Shown: positions 52,057-62,288, numbered from the stretch's first letter. The stretch: DNA of 64,000 bases from Luteimonas marina (GCF_007859325.1 NZ_VOHK01000001.1:248001-312000), one strand, 5' to 3'. Notes: generated by a model from the letters alone, not told the origin. A program made the numbers and translations.

Positions 52057-52797
52057 TCACCACCCCATGTGGTGCCCACCGTTGATGTCGAGGTTGGAGC
52101 CGGTGATCCACGCCGCCTGCTCGTCGACCAGGAAGGCCACGGCGTAGGCGATCTCCTCGGGCTTGCCCAGGCGCCCGGTGGGAATGTCGGCGGCGATCTT
52201 GGCGCGGACTTCCTCGGGTACCGCCATCACCATGTCGGTGGCGACGTAGCCGGGCGAGACGGTGTTGACGGTGATGCCGAGCTTGGCGTTCTCGCGCGCC
52301 AGCGAGATGGTGAAGCCGTGCATGCCGGCCTTGGCGGCGGCGTAGTTGGCCTGCCCGTACTGGCCCTTGAGGCCGTTGATCGAGCTGATCTGGATGATCC
52401 GGCCCCACTTGCGCCCGCGCATGCCCTCGATCACCGGGCGGGTGACGTTGAACACCGAGTTGAGGTTGGTGTTGATGACGTCGCCCCACTGCGCGGCGCT
52501 CATCTTGTGGAAGGTGCCGTCGCGGGTGATGCCGGCGTTGTTGACCAGGATGTCGATGGGGCCGAGCGTCTTCTCGACCTCGCGCACCATCGCCTCGGCC
52601 TCGTCCGGCGAGGTGACGTCGCCCTTGACCAGGGCGAAGTCGTAGCCGTCGGCCTTCATCTGCGCCTGCCAGGCCTTCGCCTTCTCCTCGCTGCGGTAGT
52701 TGGTCGCCACCTTGTGGCCCTGGTCCGCAAGCTTCTTGCAGATCGCCGTGCCGATGCCACCGGTGCCGCCGGTCACCAGAGCCACGCGTGTCGTCAT
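52057..52797 (-). CDS. phaB: Acetoacetyl-CoA reductase PhaB, copy 2
   Basis: This 246-residue SDR is the more typical PhaB: VALVTGGTGGIGTAICKKLADQGHKVATNYRSEEKA (the NYRS/TNxR after beta-2 favours NADPH), IQISSINGLKGQYGQANYAAAKAGMHGFTISLARE (Ser, Tyr, Lys) and SPGYVATDMVMAVPEEV. It supplies (R)-3-hydroxybutyryl-CoA. It is followed by its own terminator, so it is not in one operon with phaR. Confidence 0.94.
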   Translation of the reverse strand: MTTRVALVTGGTGGIGTAICKKLADQGHKVATNYRSEEKAKAWQAQMKADGYDFALVKGDVTSPDEAEAMVREVEKTLGPIDILVNNAGITRDGTFHKMSAAQWGDVINTNLNSVFNVTRPVIEGMRGRKWGRIIQISSINGLKGQYGQANYAAAKAGMHGFTISLARENAKLGITVNTVSPGYVATDMVMAVPEEVRAKIAADIPTGRLGKPEEIAYAVAFLVDEQAAWITGSNLDINGGHHMGW

Positions 52798-52840
52798 GTC
52801 GTCCACTCCGTTTCGCCGCTGCCGCGGCACCGGCGACAGT

Positions 52841-53761
52841 CTAGTCGCCGTTTGCGACGGATGCGTTGTGCATCGCGGCGTGAAGCGGCGCCGGCGCGCG
52901 CGGAATGCGCGAGGGGTCGAAGGAGGCGATGGCCGACGACAGGAAGGCGTCCACGTCCGCCGCCGCGGCGACCGAGGCTTCGGTCTGGCCGAGGGCCTGC
53001 CACGCGCGGCGCAGCGCGGGCAGGGGCGCGTCGTCGTCGACCGGCAGGGCGGCCGCGGATTTCGACAGCTTGTGGCCGGCGTCGTCGAGCACCAGCGGCA
53101 GGTGGGCATGGCGCGGCGTCGGCAAACCGAGCAACTGCTGCAGCAGGATCTGCCGCGGCGTGGAGTCGAGCAGGTCGGCGCCGCGGACCACGTCGGTGAT
53201 GCCCTGGGCGGCATCGTCGACCACCACCGCCAGCTGGTAGGCCCATGGGCCGTCGGCGCGGCGCAGGACGAAGTCGCCGACCTCGTTGGCCACGTCCTGG
53301 CGGACGCGGCCGTGGAGGGCGTCGTCGAAGGCGATCACGCAGCCGTCGGGCACGCGCAGGCGGATGGCGGGATCGTCGCGCTGGGCGCCGGGCACGCAGC
53401 GGCGGTGGACGCCGCCGCTTTTGGCCAGCGCGGCGCGGCTGCAGTGGCAGGCGAAGGCGTCGCCGCTGGCCAGCAGGTGGTCCAGCGCCGCCTGGTACAG
53501 TGCGCCGCGCGCACGCTGGTGGAGCACGGGGCCGTCGCCGTGCAGGCCGAACGCGGCCAGCGTGCGCAACTGCCGCTGCGCCGCGCCGGGAACCTCGCGC
53601 GGCGGATCGAGGTCCTCCACGCGCACCAGCCACGCGCCCTTGGCCCGGCGCGCCATCAGCCAGCTGCCCAGCGCGGCCACCAGCGACCCGAAATGCAGCG
53701 GGCCGGTGGGCGAGGGGGCGAAGCGGCCGCGGTAGGGTGGGCGCGGGAACGGATCGGGCAT
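52841..53761 (-). CDS. gluQ: Glutamyl-queuosine tRNA(Asp) synthetase
   Basis: GluQRS, 306 aa, attaches Glu to queuosine in tRNA-Asp. It is a truncated GluRS: the HIGH-type motif [33 protein letters not shown], a zinc region ([10 protein letters not shown] ... RRCVPG), [24 protein letters not shown] and the KMSKS-type HKLSKSAAA. It lacks the anticodon-binding domain, as expected. The start [14 protein letters not shown] at 53761 is preferred. Confidence 0.94.
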   Translation of the reverse strand: MPDPFPRPPYRGRFAPSPTGPLHFGSLVAALGSWLMARRAKGAWLVRVEDLDPPREVPGAAQRQLRTLAAFGLHGDGPVLHQRARGALYQAALDHLLASGDAFACHCSRAALAKSGGVHRRCVPGAQRDDPAIRLRVPDGCVIAFDDALHGRVRQDVANEVGDFVLRRADGPWAYQLAVVVDDAAQGITDVVRGADLLDSTPRQILLQQLLGLPTPRHAHLPLVLDDAGHKLSKSAAALPVDDDAPLPALRRAWQALGQTEASVAAAADVDAFLSSAIASFDPSRIPRAPAPLHAAMHNASVANGD

Positions 53762-53901
53762 GGACGGCGACTGAATGGAACGGCTGGTGACGCACGCTCC
53801 GCGGGGCGATGCCGGCGCATGCGACTTGAATTTCACCTTGCGCAACCATAATCGATCCCTGCGACGGGCGCCCGACGACGCCCGCCAGGAAAGACACGAC
53901 C

Positions 53902-54789
53902 ATGTTCAAGCGCATCACCCTGTTCCTGCTCACCAACCTCGCGGTGCTGGCCCTGGTCAGCATCGTCATGGCGATCTTCGGCGTGACCCCGTCCACCTTC
54001 GCCGGCCTGCTGGTCTTCGCCGCGCTGTTCGGCTTCGGCGGCTCCCTGATCTCGCTGTTCCTGTCGAAATGGACCGCCAAGCGCTTCAGCGGCGCGCAGG
54101 TGATCGAGCAGCCGCGCAACGAGGTCGAGCGCTGGCTGGTCGAGACCGTGCGCCGGCAGGCGCAGGCCGCCGGCATCGGCATGCCGGAGGTGGCGGTCTA
54201 CGACGCGCCCGAGATCAACGCCTTCGCCACCGGCGCCAACCGCAACAACGCCCTGGTCGCGGTGTCGACCGGCCTGCTGCGGGCGATGGACCGCGACGAG
54301 GCCGAGGCGGTGCTGGCGCATGAGGTCAGCCACGTCGCCAACGGCGACATGGTGACCATGGCCCTGCTGCAGGGCGTGCTCAACACCTTCGTGATCGTGC
54401 TGGCGCGAGTGGTGGCGCGCGCGCTGAGCAACTACATGGGGCGCGACATGGGCGGGATCGCCTACTTCGCCGTCGTGTTCGTGCTCGACATGATTTTCGG
54501 CCTGTTCGCGAGCATGATCGCGATGTGGTTCTCGCGCCAGCGCGAGTTCCGCGCCGACGCCGGCGGCGCCGCGCTGGCCGGCAAGCCGAAGATGATCGCC
54601 GCGCTGGAGCGGCTGGCGCAGAACCACGGTCAGAACACGCTGCCCAAGCAGATTGCCGCGTTCGGCATCAGCGGCGGCATCGGCCACGGCCTGAAGCGGC
54701 TGCTGATGAGCCACCCGCCGCTGGAGGAGCGCATCGCCGCGTTGCGCAATGCGCAGCCGGAGACACTGCGGCAGGGGGTGGTGGCCTGA
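53902..54789 (+). CDS. htpX: Membrane protease HtpX
   Basis: HtpX, 295 aa, is an inner-membrane zinc protease for damaged membrane proteins. Two N-terminal helices ([46 protein letters not shown]) precede [22 protein letters not shown], the zinc motif [15 protein letters not shown] and two more helices. The third-ligand segment is [26 protein letters not shown] good aggaaag site precedes the ATG. Confidence 0.96.
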   Translation: MFKRITLFLLTNLAVLALVSIVMAIFGVTPSTFAGLLVFAALFGFGGSLISLFLSKWTAKRFSGAQVIEQPRNEVERWLVETVRRQAQAAGIGMPEVAVYDAPEINAFATGANRNNALVAVSTGLLRAMDRDEAEAVLAHEVSHVANGDMVTMALLQGVLNTFVIVLARVVARALSNYMGRDMGGIAYFAVVFVLDMIFGLFASMIAMWFSRQREFRADAGGAALAGKPKMIAALERLAQNHGQNTLPKQIAAFGISGGIGHGLKRLLMSHPPLEERIAALRNAQPETLRQGVVA

Positions 54790-54817
54790 GTGGATCTTGG
54801 TCGCAGAGCTGCAATCG

Positions 54818-54844
54818 AAAGGCCCGCCTTCGGCGGGCCTTTTT
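54818..54844 (+). terminator. Terminator of htpX
   Basis: AAAGGCCCGCCTTCGGCGGG then CCTTTTT, a classic intrinsic terminator 28 bp after the stop. Confidence 0.93.
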
Positions 54845-54883
54845 ATGGCTTGGGGATCGGGGATCCGGCAGCTTGCGAGGCCT

Positions 54884-54958
54884 TGTCATCCCGAGCGCAG
54901 CGAGGGATCTGGCATCCGCAGGCCGGAAACAAGATCCCTCGCTGCGCTCGGGATGACA
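54884..54958. repeat. Paired inverted repeat, family C (75 bp)
   Basis: TGTCATCCCGAGCGCAGCGA with GGGATCT and its inverse around a 22-bp centre. Confidence 0.92.
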
Positions 54959-54973
54959 GCGTCATGTTTTTCG

Positions 54974-55001
54974 ATTCCCGATTCCCGATTCCCGATTCCC
55001 G
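54974..55001. repeat. Tandem 7-mer repeat, four copies
   Basis: ATTCCCG is repeated four times without interruption, ending 3 bp before the fimX stop codon (minus strand). The unit is not a multiple of three and the tract is outside the gene. Confidence 0.85.
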
Positions 55002-55004
55002 GCT

Positions 55005-57095
55005 TCACTCGAAGTCGTAGTTCATCACCGGACTCGACGTCGCCAGGAAGTGCCCCTCCACATAGTCCACGCCCGACGAGAACAGGATCGACATGCTGGC
55101 CGCATCCTGCACGTATTCGGCGATGGTGCGGATGCCGAGTTCGCGCGCGCGCTTGGCGATGTCGCGGACGCGGGTCTGGTTCTCCTCGTTGCGCGGCAGG
55201 TCCTCGATGAAGCTGCGGTCGATCTTGAGCATGTTCGGCTTGAGGTGGGCCAGCAGCTGGAACGAATCCAGGCCGACGCCGAACTGCTCCAGCGCCAGGC
55301 GCGAGTCGTAGCGGCCGATCGCCTCGGCGAAGGCCTGGGTCGCCTTGAGGTGGGTGAACACCTTGGCCTCGGGCAATTGCAGGACGAGGTACTCACCGGG
55401 GACGCCGTGCGCCGCCAGCTGCTCGCCGATGAAGGCGGCCAGGCCGGGGTCGTCGAGCGCGGCCTGGCTGACCTTGACCAGCAGCGTGGTCGGGCGGCTG
55501 GCCTGGATGCGCTGGCCGATCACCGCGATCGCCTGCCCGAGCACGGCGCGGTCGATCTCGCCGAGCAGGGCGTGCTCCTCGGCGATCTGCATGAAGTTGC
55601 CGGGCAGGATCAGCTGGCCGTCGCCGGGATCGAGCCGCATCAGCGCCTCGTAGGTCGCGCCGGTGTCGCCCTGCAGGTTGATGATCGGCTGGTAGTGCAG
55701 CACGAAGCGCTGGTTGTCGAGCGCTTCGCGCAGGCGCGCCACCCAGGCGCGCACGTGCTCTTCCTCGGCGCGGTCCATGGCCGCCGGGTCGAAGACCTCG
55801 AAGCGGTTGCCGCCGACGTCGCTGGACGACTCCACGCCCTGCGTGGCCTTGGCCAGCACCTGCGAGACGCTGGCGATCTTCTCGCCGATCTGCACGCCGC
55901 CGATGCTGGCGGTGATGACGCTCGAGCGCGTGCCGATCGAGAACACGTCGGCGGAGAAGGCGGCGAGGATCTGCTCGGCCAGCGCCGAGGTGCCGGCGTA
56001 GTCGCTGCCGCGCAGCAGCACCGCCAGGGTGTGCTCGGAGAAGCGGGCGCCGATCGCGCGGCCGGCCAGCGCCTTGTCCTGCAGCACCGCCTGCAGCCGC
56101 TCGCCGATCGCGGCCAGCAGCGCGTCGGCCGAGTCCAGGCCGATGTCCTGCAGCAGGCGGTGGTAGTGGTCGGGCGCGATCATCAGCAGGCCGTGCTGGC
56201 CGTTGTTCTGGCCGGCGTCGTCGACCGCGTCCTCCAGCGAGCGCAGGAAGGTCGGGCGGTTGAGCAGGCCGGTGACCTGGTCGCGCTGGCGCAGTTCCTC
56301 CAGCTCCTGCGCCAGCTCCGGGTCGAACTCCTGGCGGCGCAGCACCAGCTGCAGGCAGGTCTCGCCCTCGTACTGGGCCTGGGTGAACTCCATCGACGCC
56401 GGGAAGGCGTTGCCCTCGAGGTCGCGCGCCTCCAGTTCGTAGCGCGGCGGCGGCGGGTCGCCCTTGGCCAGCGACTTGAGCAACTGCTTGAAGTCCTCGA
56501 CGTGCTGCGGGCCGACCATGTCCAGCAGCGACATGCCCTCGATGTCCTCGAAGCTGTCGTAGCCGAACATCTCCAGGTAGGCGGCGTTGGCGCGGATGTG
56601 CATGCCCTCGTGCACGTAGGCGATCGGGTCGCGCGAGGATTCGATCAGCGCGTCGCAGCGGCGCTCGGTCTCGCGCACGCGCGCCTCCAGGCGGCGCTGG
56701 GCGCGGCGCGCCTCCAGGTCGGCCCATTCGTTGTGGACCTGCGACAGCACCTGCTGCGGCCGGTGGCGCAGGGCGACGGCGCGCGCGCCGGCGGACAGCA
56801 CGGCGTCGTACTGCGCCTCCTCGAGGCGTTCGGCGATCGCGATCACCGGCAGGTCCTTGCCGCTGCCGGTGACCAGCTGCATGGTGTCCTCGAACGGCAG
56901 CGACTGCGCGGCCAGCGCGGCCAGCACCAGGTCGGCGGGGCCCGACAGCGCGGTGGTGAGTTCGTCGGCGGTGGCTGCGCGCACCGGGCGCACGGCGATG
57001 CCGGCGTTGCGCAGGCCGCTGACCAGCGCTTCGGCGTCCTCGACGCGCTCGTCGACGATCAGCAGGCGCAGGGCGTTGTCGGGCTTTTTCGACAT
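55005..57095 (-). CDS. fimX: FimX-type REC-PAS-GGDEF-EAL protein (c-di-GMP receptor)
   Basis: The 696-residue protein has a degenerate receiver (~8-125: LLIVDERVEDAEALV), a PAS domain (~145-260), a GGDEF domain whose signature is replaced by RFSEHTLAVLL, and an EAL domain (~460-690). EAL itself is kept in TYEALMRL, but the metal-binding DDFG is LEQFGVG, so phosphodiesterase activity is unlikely. This pattern and length match FimX, which binds c-di-GMP and controls type IV pilus assembly with PilZ and PilB. No pil genes are in the window. Confidence 0.92.
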   Translation of the reverse strand: MSKKPDNALRLLIVDERVEDAEALVSGLRNAGIAVRPVRAATADELTTALSGPADLVLAALAAQSLPFEDTMQLVTGSGKDLPVIAIAERLEEAQYDAVLSAGARAVALRHRPQQVLSQVHNEWADLEARRAQRRLEARVRETERRCDALIESSRDPIAYVHEGMHIRANAAYLEMFGYDSFEDIEGMSLLDMVGPQHVEDFKQLLKSLAKGDPPPPRYELEARDLEGNAFPASMEFTQAQYEGETCLQLVLRRQEFDPELAQELEELRQRDQVTGLLNRPTFLRSLEDAVDDAGQNNGQHGLLMIAPDHYHRLLQDIGLDSADALLAAIGERLQAVLQDKALAGRAIGARFSEHTLAVLLRGSDYAGTSALAEQILAAFSADVFSIGTRSSVITASIGGVQIGEKIASVSQVLAKATQGVESSSDVGGNRFEVFDPAAMDRAEEEHVRAWVARLREALDNQRFVLHYQPIINLQGDTGATYEALMRLDPGDGQLILPGNFMQIAEEHALLGEIDRAVLGQAIAVIGQRIQASRPTTLLVKVSQAALDDPGLAAFIGEQLAAHGVPGEYLVLQLPEAKVFTHLKATQAFAEAIGRYDSRLALEQFGVGLDSFQLLAHLKPNMLKIDRSFIEDLPRNEENQTRVRDIAKRARELGIRTIAEYVQDAASMSILFSSGVDYVEGHFLATSSPVMNYDFE

Positions 57096-57159
57096 GCTGT
57101 CCTCCGGTGGAACCGGGGTTTATGCCACGGGCCGGGCGTCGTCGTCCATCGCGAGGGGG

Positions 57160-58158
<999 letters not shown>

Positions 58159-58245
58159 TGGCGGTCAGATTTCTTCGGCCCGGCGGCGCCGGACCCTCGA
58201 TTCCCACCATTCTAGCCGCCCGCGGGCGGCCCAGCAGGAGACCCC

Positions 58246-58812
58246 ATGGCCAGTTTGGGCATGAACGACGTCAAGAACGGCCAGAAGATCCTGGTCAACA
58301 ACGAACCGGCGATCATCACCGAGACCGACTACGTCAAGCCCGGCAAGGGCCAGGCCTTCACCCGCGTGCGCTACCGCCTGATCAAGTCGGGCCGGGTGCA
58401 GGAAATCACCATGAAGTCGACCGACTCGGTCGAGGCCGCGGACGTGGTCGACACCGACATGCAGTACCTCTACAGCGACGGCGAGTACTGGCACTTCATG
58501 AACCCGGAGAGCTTCGAGCAGGTGCAGGCCGACGAGGCCGGCATGGGCGGCGCCGAGAAGTGGCTCAAGGGCGAGGAGACCTGCGTGGTCACCCTGTGGA
58601 ACGGCAATCCGATCGCCGTGACCCCGCCGAATTTCGTCGAATTGCTGATCACCGAGACCGATCCCGGCGTGAAGGGCGATACCGCCGGCACGGGCGGCAA
58701 GCCGGCGACGCTGGAAACCGGGGCCGTGGTCCGCGTGCCGCTGTTCGTCGGCCAGGATGAGGTGATCAAGGTCGACACCCGCTCGGGCGAGTACGTCAGC
58801 CGGGTGAAGTGA
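58246..58812 (+). CDS. efp: Elongation factor P
   Basis: EF-P, 188 aa, relieves ribosome stalling at polyproline. The modified Lys34 sits in [14 protein letters not shown], the exact beta-lysylation site form, matching the adjacent epmB. Three beta-barrel domains of normal length and the C-terminal signature [11 protein letters not shown] are present. It has a good caggaga site and is followed by a hairpin that overlaps its stop. Confidence 0.98.
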   Translation: MASLGMNDVKNGQKILVNNEPAIITETDYVKPGKGQAFTRVRYRLIKSGRVQEITMKSTDSVEAADVVDTDMQYLYSDGEYWHFMNPESFEQVQADEAGMGGAEKWLKGEETCVVTLWNGNPIAVTPPNFVELLITETDPGVKGDTAGTGGKPATLETGAVVRVPLFVGQDEVIKVDTRSGEYVSRVK

Positions 58813-58854
58813 CGCAATGGCCTGCGCGCGCAGCGCGCAGCTGCCATTGCGTCA
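58810..58854. terminator. Long hairpin overlapping the efp stop codon
   Basis: TGACGCAATGGC pairs with GCCATTGCGTCA at 58843-58854, with CGCGCG/CGCGCG inside. There is no T-run. It includes the stop TGA and merges into a family C repeat. Confidence 0.65.
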
Positions 58855-58950
58855 TCCCGAGCCAAAGGCGAGGGATCTTGCCGCCGTCGTCGGGATGCCC
58901 TGCCGAAGGAGCAGATTCCTCCCCCGCTGCGCGGGCTCGGAATGACAGGA
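58851..58950. repeat. Family C repeat, diverged pair, plus a half-copy at 58963-58994
   Basis: GTCATCCCGAGCCAAAGGCG with AGGGATCT, an imperfect inverse arm ending CGGAATGACAG at ~58949, then a further arm TTGTCATCCCGAGCCGCAGG. Confidence 0.7.
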
Positions 58951-59041
58951 AGAAATGACATTGTCATCCCGAGCCGCAGGCGAGGGATCTTGCCTGATGG
59001 CCGACGTGCCCACCGCAAGCCAGGTTCTTCACCAGTCAGGC

Positions 59042-59118
59042 CGACATCCCCGCGAAGGCGGGGACCCAGTGTCTTTGCACGAAGATCAACATGGATCCCC
59101 GCTTTCGCGGGGATGACG
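59042..59118. repeat. Hybrid family A repeat (77 bp)
   Basis: The left arm (CATCCCCGCGAAGGCGGGGA, then CCCAG) is of the GAAGGC variant and the right arm (GATCCCCGCTTTCGCGGGGA then TGACG) of the GAAAGC variant. Confidence 0.8.
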
Positions 59119-59218
59119 TCGGGCTGAATACAGTTCCGGCGCCGCCAAACCGCGCCGGAACGGCGACACACGCGACCCCGTCATCCGCATCGCCCGCAAG
59201 GGATGACAAAATGGTGCG

Positions 59219-60562
59219 ATGACGAATCCCCAAGCCCCCCAAACCTGCGATCTCCTGATCGAAGCCGGTTTCGTCGTCCCGGTCGAACCGCACGGCGTGG
59301 TGCTCGAAGACCACGCGGTTGCCGTGGACGGCGGCGTGATCCTCGCCGTCCTGCCCATCGCCGAGGCGCGCGCCCGCTACGCGCCGAAGGAAACGGTCTC
59401 GCGCCCCGACGCGGCCCTGATCCCCGGCCTGGTCAACGCCCACACCCACAACCCGATGACCCTGCTGCGCGGCGTCGCCGACGACCTGCCGCTCAAGGTC
59501 TGGCTGCAGCAGCACATCTGGCCGATCGAGGCTGCGGTGATCAGCCCTGCGTTCGTCGAGGACGGCGTCACCCTGGCCATCGCCGAACTGCTGCGCGGCG
59601 GCGTGACCTGCGTCAACGAGAACTACTTCTTCCCCGACGTGCAGGCCGCGACCTATCGCAGGCACGGTTTCCGCGCCCGCATCGGCCTGCCGGTGATCGA
59701 TTTCCCCACGGCATGGGCGAAATCGGACGACGAATACTTCGACAAGGCCGGCGAGGTCCACGACCAGTGGCGCGGCGATCCGCTGGTCGCCACCGCGTTC
59801 GCGCCGCACGCGCCGTACACGGTCAACGACGCCAACTTCGAGCGCGTGCGCATGCTCGCCGACCAGCTCGACCTGCCCGTGCATCTGCACCTGCACGAGA
59901 CCGCGCAGGAAGTCGCGCAGTCGATCGACGAGCACGGCCAGCGCCCGATCGCGCGTCTCGACCGGCTCGGCCTGATCAACGACCGCCTGATCGCGGTGCA
60001 CATGACCCAGCTGACCGAGGCCGAGATCCACCTCTGCGCCGAACGCGGCGTGAGCGTGGTGCACTGCCCGGAGTCGAACCTGAAGCTGGCCTCCGGGTTC
60101 TGCCCGGCCTGCGCGCTGGCCCGCGCCGGCGTCACGCTCGCCATCGGCACCGACGGCGTCGCCAGCAACAACGACCTCGACATGTTCGGCGAGACCCGCA
60201 CCGCCGCGATCCTGGCCAAGACCGTGGCCGACGACGCGGCCGCGCTGGACGCGTTCGCGGCGCTGCGCGCGGCGACGCTCGGCGGTGCGAAGGCAATCGG
60301 CTTCGACCACATCGTCGGCACGATCGAAGCCGGCAAGCAGGCCGACCTCGCCTGCGTCGACCTGTCGGCGCTGGAGACCCAGCCGCTGCACCACGTGGTG
60401 TCGCAGCTGGTCTACGCGACCGGCCGCCACCAGGTCGGCGACGTCTGGATCGCCGGCCGCCACAAGCTGCGCGAACGCGTGCTGGTGGACATGGATGCGG
60501 CCGGGATCGTCGCCAATGCCCGCCAGTGGCGTGAGCGCATCGCCGCGGTCCGGACCTCCTGA
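59219..60562 (+). CDS. mtaD: TRZ/ATZ-family hydrolase, MTA/SAH deaminase type
   Basis: The 447-residue amidohydrolase has the metal site LVNAHTHNPMTLLRGVADDLPLKVWLQQHIWPIEA, the second His in LHLHLHETAQEV, His in AVHMTQLTEAEI, CPESNLKLASGFCP and catalytic Asp in IGTDGVASNNDLDMF. These are MtaD features for deaminating 5'-methylthioadenosine or S-adenosylhomocysteine. It precedes ubiG, a SAM-dependent methyltransferase whose product SAH may be its substrate. Confidence 0.92.
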   Translation: MTNPQAPQTCDLLIEAGFVVPVEPHGVVLEDHAVAVDGGVILAVLPIAEARARYAPKETVSRPDAALIPGLVNAHTHNPMTLLRGVADDLPLKVWLQQHIWPIEAAVISPAFVEDGVTLAIAELLRGGVTCVNENYFFPDVQAATYRRHGFRARIGLPVIDFPTAWAKSDDEYFDKAGEVHDQWRGDPLVATAFAPHAPYTVNDANFERVRMLADQLDLPVHLHLHETAQEVAQSIDEHGQRPIARLDRLGLINDRLIAVHMTQLTEAEIHLCAERGVSVVHCPESNLKLASGFCPACALARAGVTLAIGTDGVASNNDLDMFGETRTAAILAKTVADDAAALDAFAALRAATLGGAKAIGFDHIVGTIEAGKQADLACVDLSALETQPLHHVVSQLVYATGRHQVGDVWIAGRHKLRERVLVDMDAAGIVANARQWRERIAAVRTS

Positions 60563-60571
60563 CCCTTCCAC

Positions 60572-60599
60572 CGTCATTCCAGCTTGCGCTGGAATGACG
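60572..60599. repeat. Single palindrome between mtaD and ubiG
   Basis: CGTCATTCCAGCTTGCGCTG then GAATGACG; one compact hairpin related to family A by its GTCATTCC ends. Confidence 0.8.
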
Positions 60600-60619
60600 A
60601 CTCAACGAGATATGACGGC

Positions 60620-61336
60620 ATGACCAGCGCATCCGCCCCAGGCACCAACTTCCGCCAGGAAGAACTCGACAAGTTCGCCGCGCTGGCGAACCGCTGGTGG
60701 GACCCGGACGGCCCGCAGAAGCCGCTGCACGCGCTGAACCCTGCGCGGCTAGGCTACGTCGCCGCGCGCGCGCCGCTGCAGGGCGCGACCGTGGCCGACA
60801 TCGGTTGCGGTGGCGGCCTGCTCAGCGAGGCGATGGCGAAGGAAGGCGCCGACGTCACCGCGATCGACCTCGCGCCCGACCTGGTCAAGGTGGCGCGGCT
60901 GCACGGCCTGGAGTCCGGAGTGAAGGTCGACTACCGCGTGCAGGCAGTGGAGGACCTCGCCGCGGAGCGCCCCGGCGCCTTCGACGTCGTGACCTGCATG
61001 GAGATGCTGGAGCACGTGCCCGACCCGGCGGCGATCCTGCGCGCCTGCGCGGCGCTGCTCAGGCCCGGCGGCCGCCTGTTCGTATCCACGCTCAACCGCA
61101 CCCCGGCGGCGTTCGCGCTGGCGATCGTGGGCGCCGAATACATCGCGCGGCTGCTGCCGACCGGCACCCACAGGTACAGCGAGTTCATCAAGCTTTCCGA
61201 ACTGGCGGCGTGGCTGCGCGCGGCCGGGCTGCAGCTGGAGGACGTGAGCGGCCTGATGTACGAGCCGTGGCGGAATGCGGCGCGGATCGTGTCGCGGACG
61301 GACGTGAATTACATCGGCTGTGCGGTGAAGCCGTGA
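60620..61336 (+). CDS. ubiG: Ubiquinone biosynthesis O-methyltransferase
   Basis: UbiG, 238 aa, does both O-methylations of ubiquinone. Markers are [29 protein letters not shown] (family N-terminus), the SAM motif [43 protein letters not shown], and [31 protein letters not shown] 60620 is the start; an upstream in-frame ATG would translate repeat DNA. Confidence 0.96.
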   Translation: MTSASAPGTNFRQEELDKFAALANRWWDPDGPQKPLHALNPARLGYVAARAPLQGATVADIGCGGGLLSEAMAKEGADVTAIDLAPDLVKVARLHGLESGVKVDYRVQAVEDLAAERPGAFDVVTCMEMLEHVPDPAAILRACAALLRPGGRLFVSTLNRTPAAFALAIVGAEYIARLLPTGTHRYSEFIKLSELAAWLRAAGLQLEDVSGLMYEPWRNAARIVSRTDVNYIGCAVKP

Positions 61337-61510
61337 TTGGTGATTCGTAATTCGTGATTTGTAATTGGAGCCGTCGTCCCGGCGAAAGCCGGGATCCATC
61401 TTGATCTTGCCTTTCGGCAAATAACGACAGAAGCACATGGATCCCGGCTTTCGCCGGGATGACGAGCCGACAAGAAACCAATGACCGAATCACCAATCAC
61501 CAATCACCAA
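61334..61510. repeat. Nested repeat: family A element (61372-61464) within AT-rich inverted repeats
   Basis: A normal family A pair (93 bp) is flanked on the left by TGATTGGTGATTCGTAATTC and on the right by AATCACCAATCACCAATCAC, which are complementary AT-rich repeats. The right flank contains three tandem 8-mers (ATCACCA-type). Confidence 0.85.
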
Positions 61511-62185
61511 TCACGATCCTTCCCCCGCGGCGTCCTGTTCGACCTCGACGGCACCCTCCTCGACAGCGCACCGGACATGCTGGCCACGGTCAACCGCATG
61601 CGCGTGGCGCGGGGCAGGGCGGCGATGACGCTCGCGGGCATCCGCCCGCACGTCTCGCGCGGTGCGCGCGCGATGGCGTCCGCGGCGTTCCCCGACGTAC
61701 CGCCCGAGCGCGTGCCGGAGCTGGTGCCGGAGTTCCTCGGCATCTATCGCGAGGAACTCGGCCGCCATGGCCGGCCCTTCGACGGCGTCGAGGCGATGCT
61801 GGCCGCGCTGGAGGCGGATGGCGCGCGCTGGGGCATCGTCACCAACAAGCCCGAGTCGCTGGCGCGCGATCTGCTGCCGCAGCTCGGCTGGGACACGCGC
61901 AGCGGCGTGCTGGTCGGCGGTGATTCGCTGTCCGAGCGCAAGCCGCATCCGCTGCCGCTGCTGCACGCGGCGCAGGTGATCGGCATCGCGCCGGCCGATT
62001 GCGTCTACGTCGGCGACGACCGCCGCGACATCGACGCCGCACGTGCGGCCGGCATGCTCTCGGTGGTCGCGCTGTGGGGCTACCGGCTGGACGACGACGA
62101 TCCCGCCGCGTGGCAGGGAGACGCGATGATCGCGCAGCCCGTCGATCTCCTCGATCCCTCGGCCTGGCCCCGTCCGCGACCGTAG
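61481..62185 (+). CDS. gph: Phosphoglycolate phosphatase (HAD family)
   Basis: This is a 234-residue HAD phosphatase: GVLFDLDGTLLDSAPDM (nucleophile), IVTNKPESLA, the Lys region SERKPHPLPLLHAA and VYVGDDRRDIDAARAAGMLSVV. Following ubiG, it is the usual Gph/MupP-like gene. The N-terminus TESPITNHQSRS is encoded by AT-rich repeat DNA, and no better start exists before FPRGVLFDLDG. The TAG stop is supplied by a family D repeat. A MupP (MurNAc-6-P phosphatase) role is an alternative. Confidence 0.9.
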   Translation: MTESPITNHQSRSFPRGVLFDLDGTLLDSAPDMLATVNRMRVARGRAAMTLAGIRPHVSRGARAMASAAFPDVPPERVPELVPEFLGIYREELGRHGRPFDGVEAMLAALEADGARWGIVTNKPESLARDLLPQLGWDTRSGVLVGGDSLSERKPHPLPLLHAAQVIGIAPADCVYVGDDRRDIDAARAAGMLSVVALWGYRLDDDDPAAWQGDAMIAQPVDLLDPSAWPRPRP

Positions 62186-62263
62186 GCGCGCCTTCGGGCG
62201 CGATCCCCGCTTTCTTCGGCCCTCGGCCCTTCGAAAAGCATCGCGCCTGAAGGCGCTCCTACA
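62182..62263. repeat. Paired inverted repeat, family D, supplying the gph stop
   Basis: GTAGGCGCGCCTTCGGGCGC and the inverse GCGCCTGAAGGCGCTCCTAC. The stop TAG (62183-62185) lies in the left arm, as at 38158. Confidence 0.85.
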
Positions 62264-62288
62264 ATGTCGGGATGAGGAGCATGGCGTG

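Noticed and set aside
54974-55001. CRISPR array
   Set aside because: Seven-base units without spacers; no cas genes in the window.
61472-61510. CRISPR or attachment site from the tandem ATCACCA repeats
   Set aside because: The units are contiguous, AT-rich and paired with an inverted copy across a family A element; no integrase is near.
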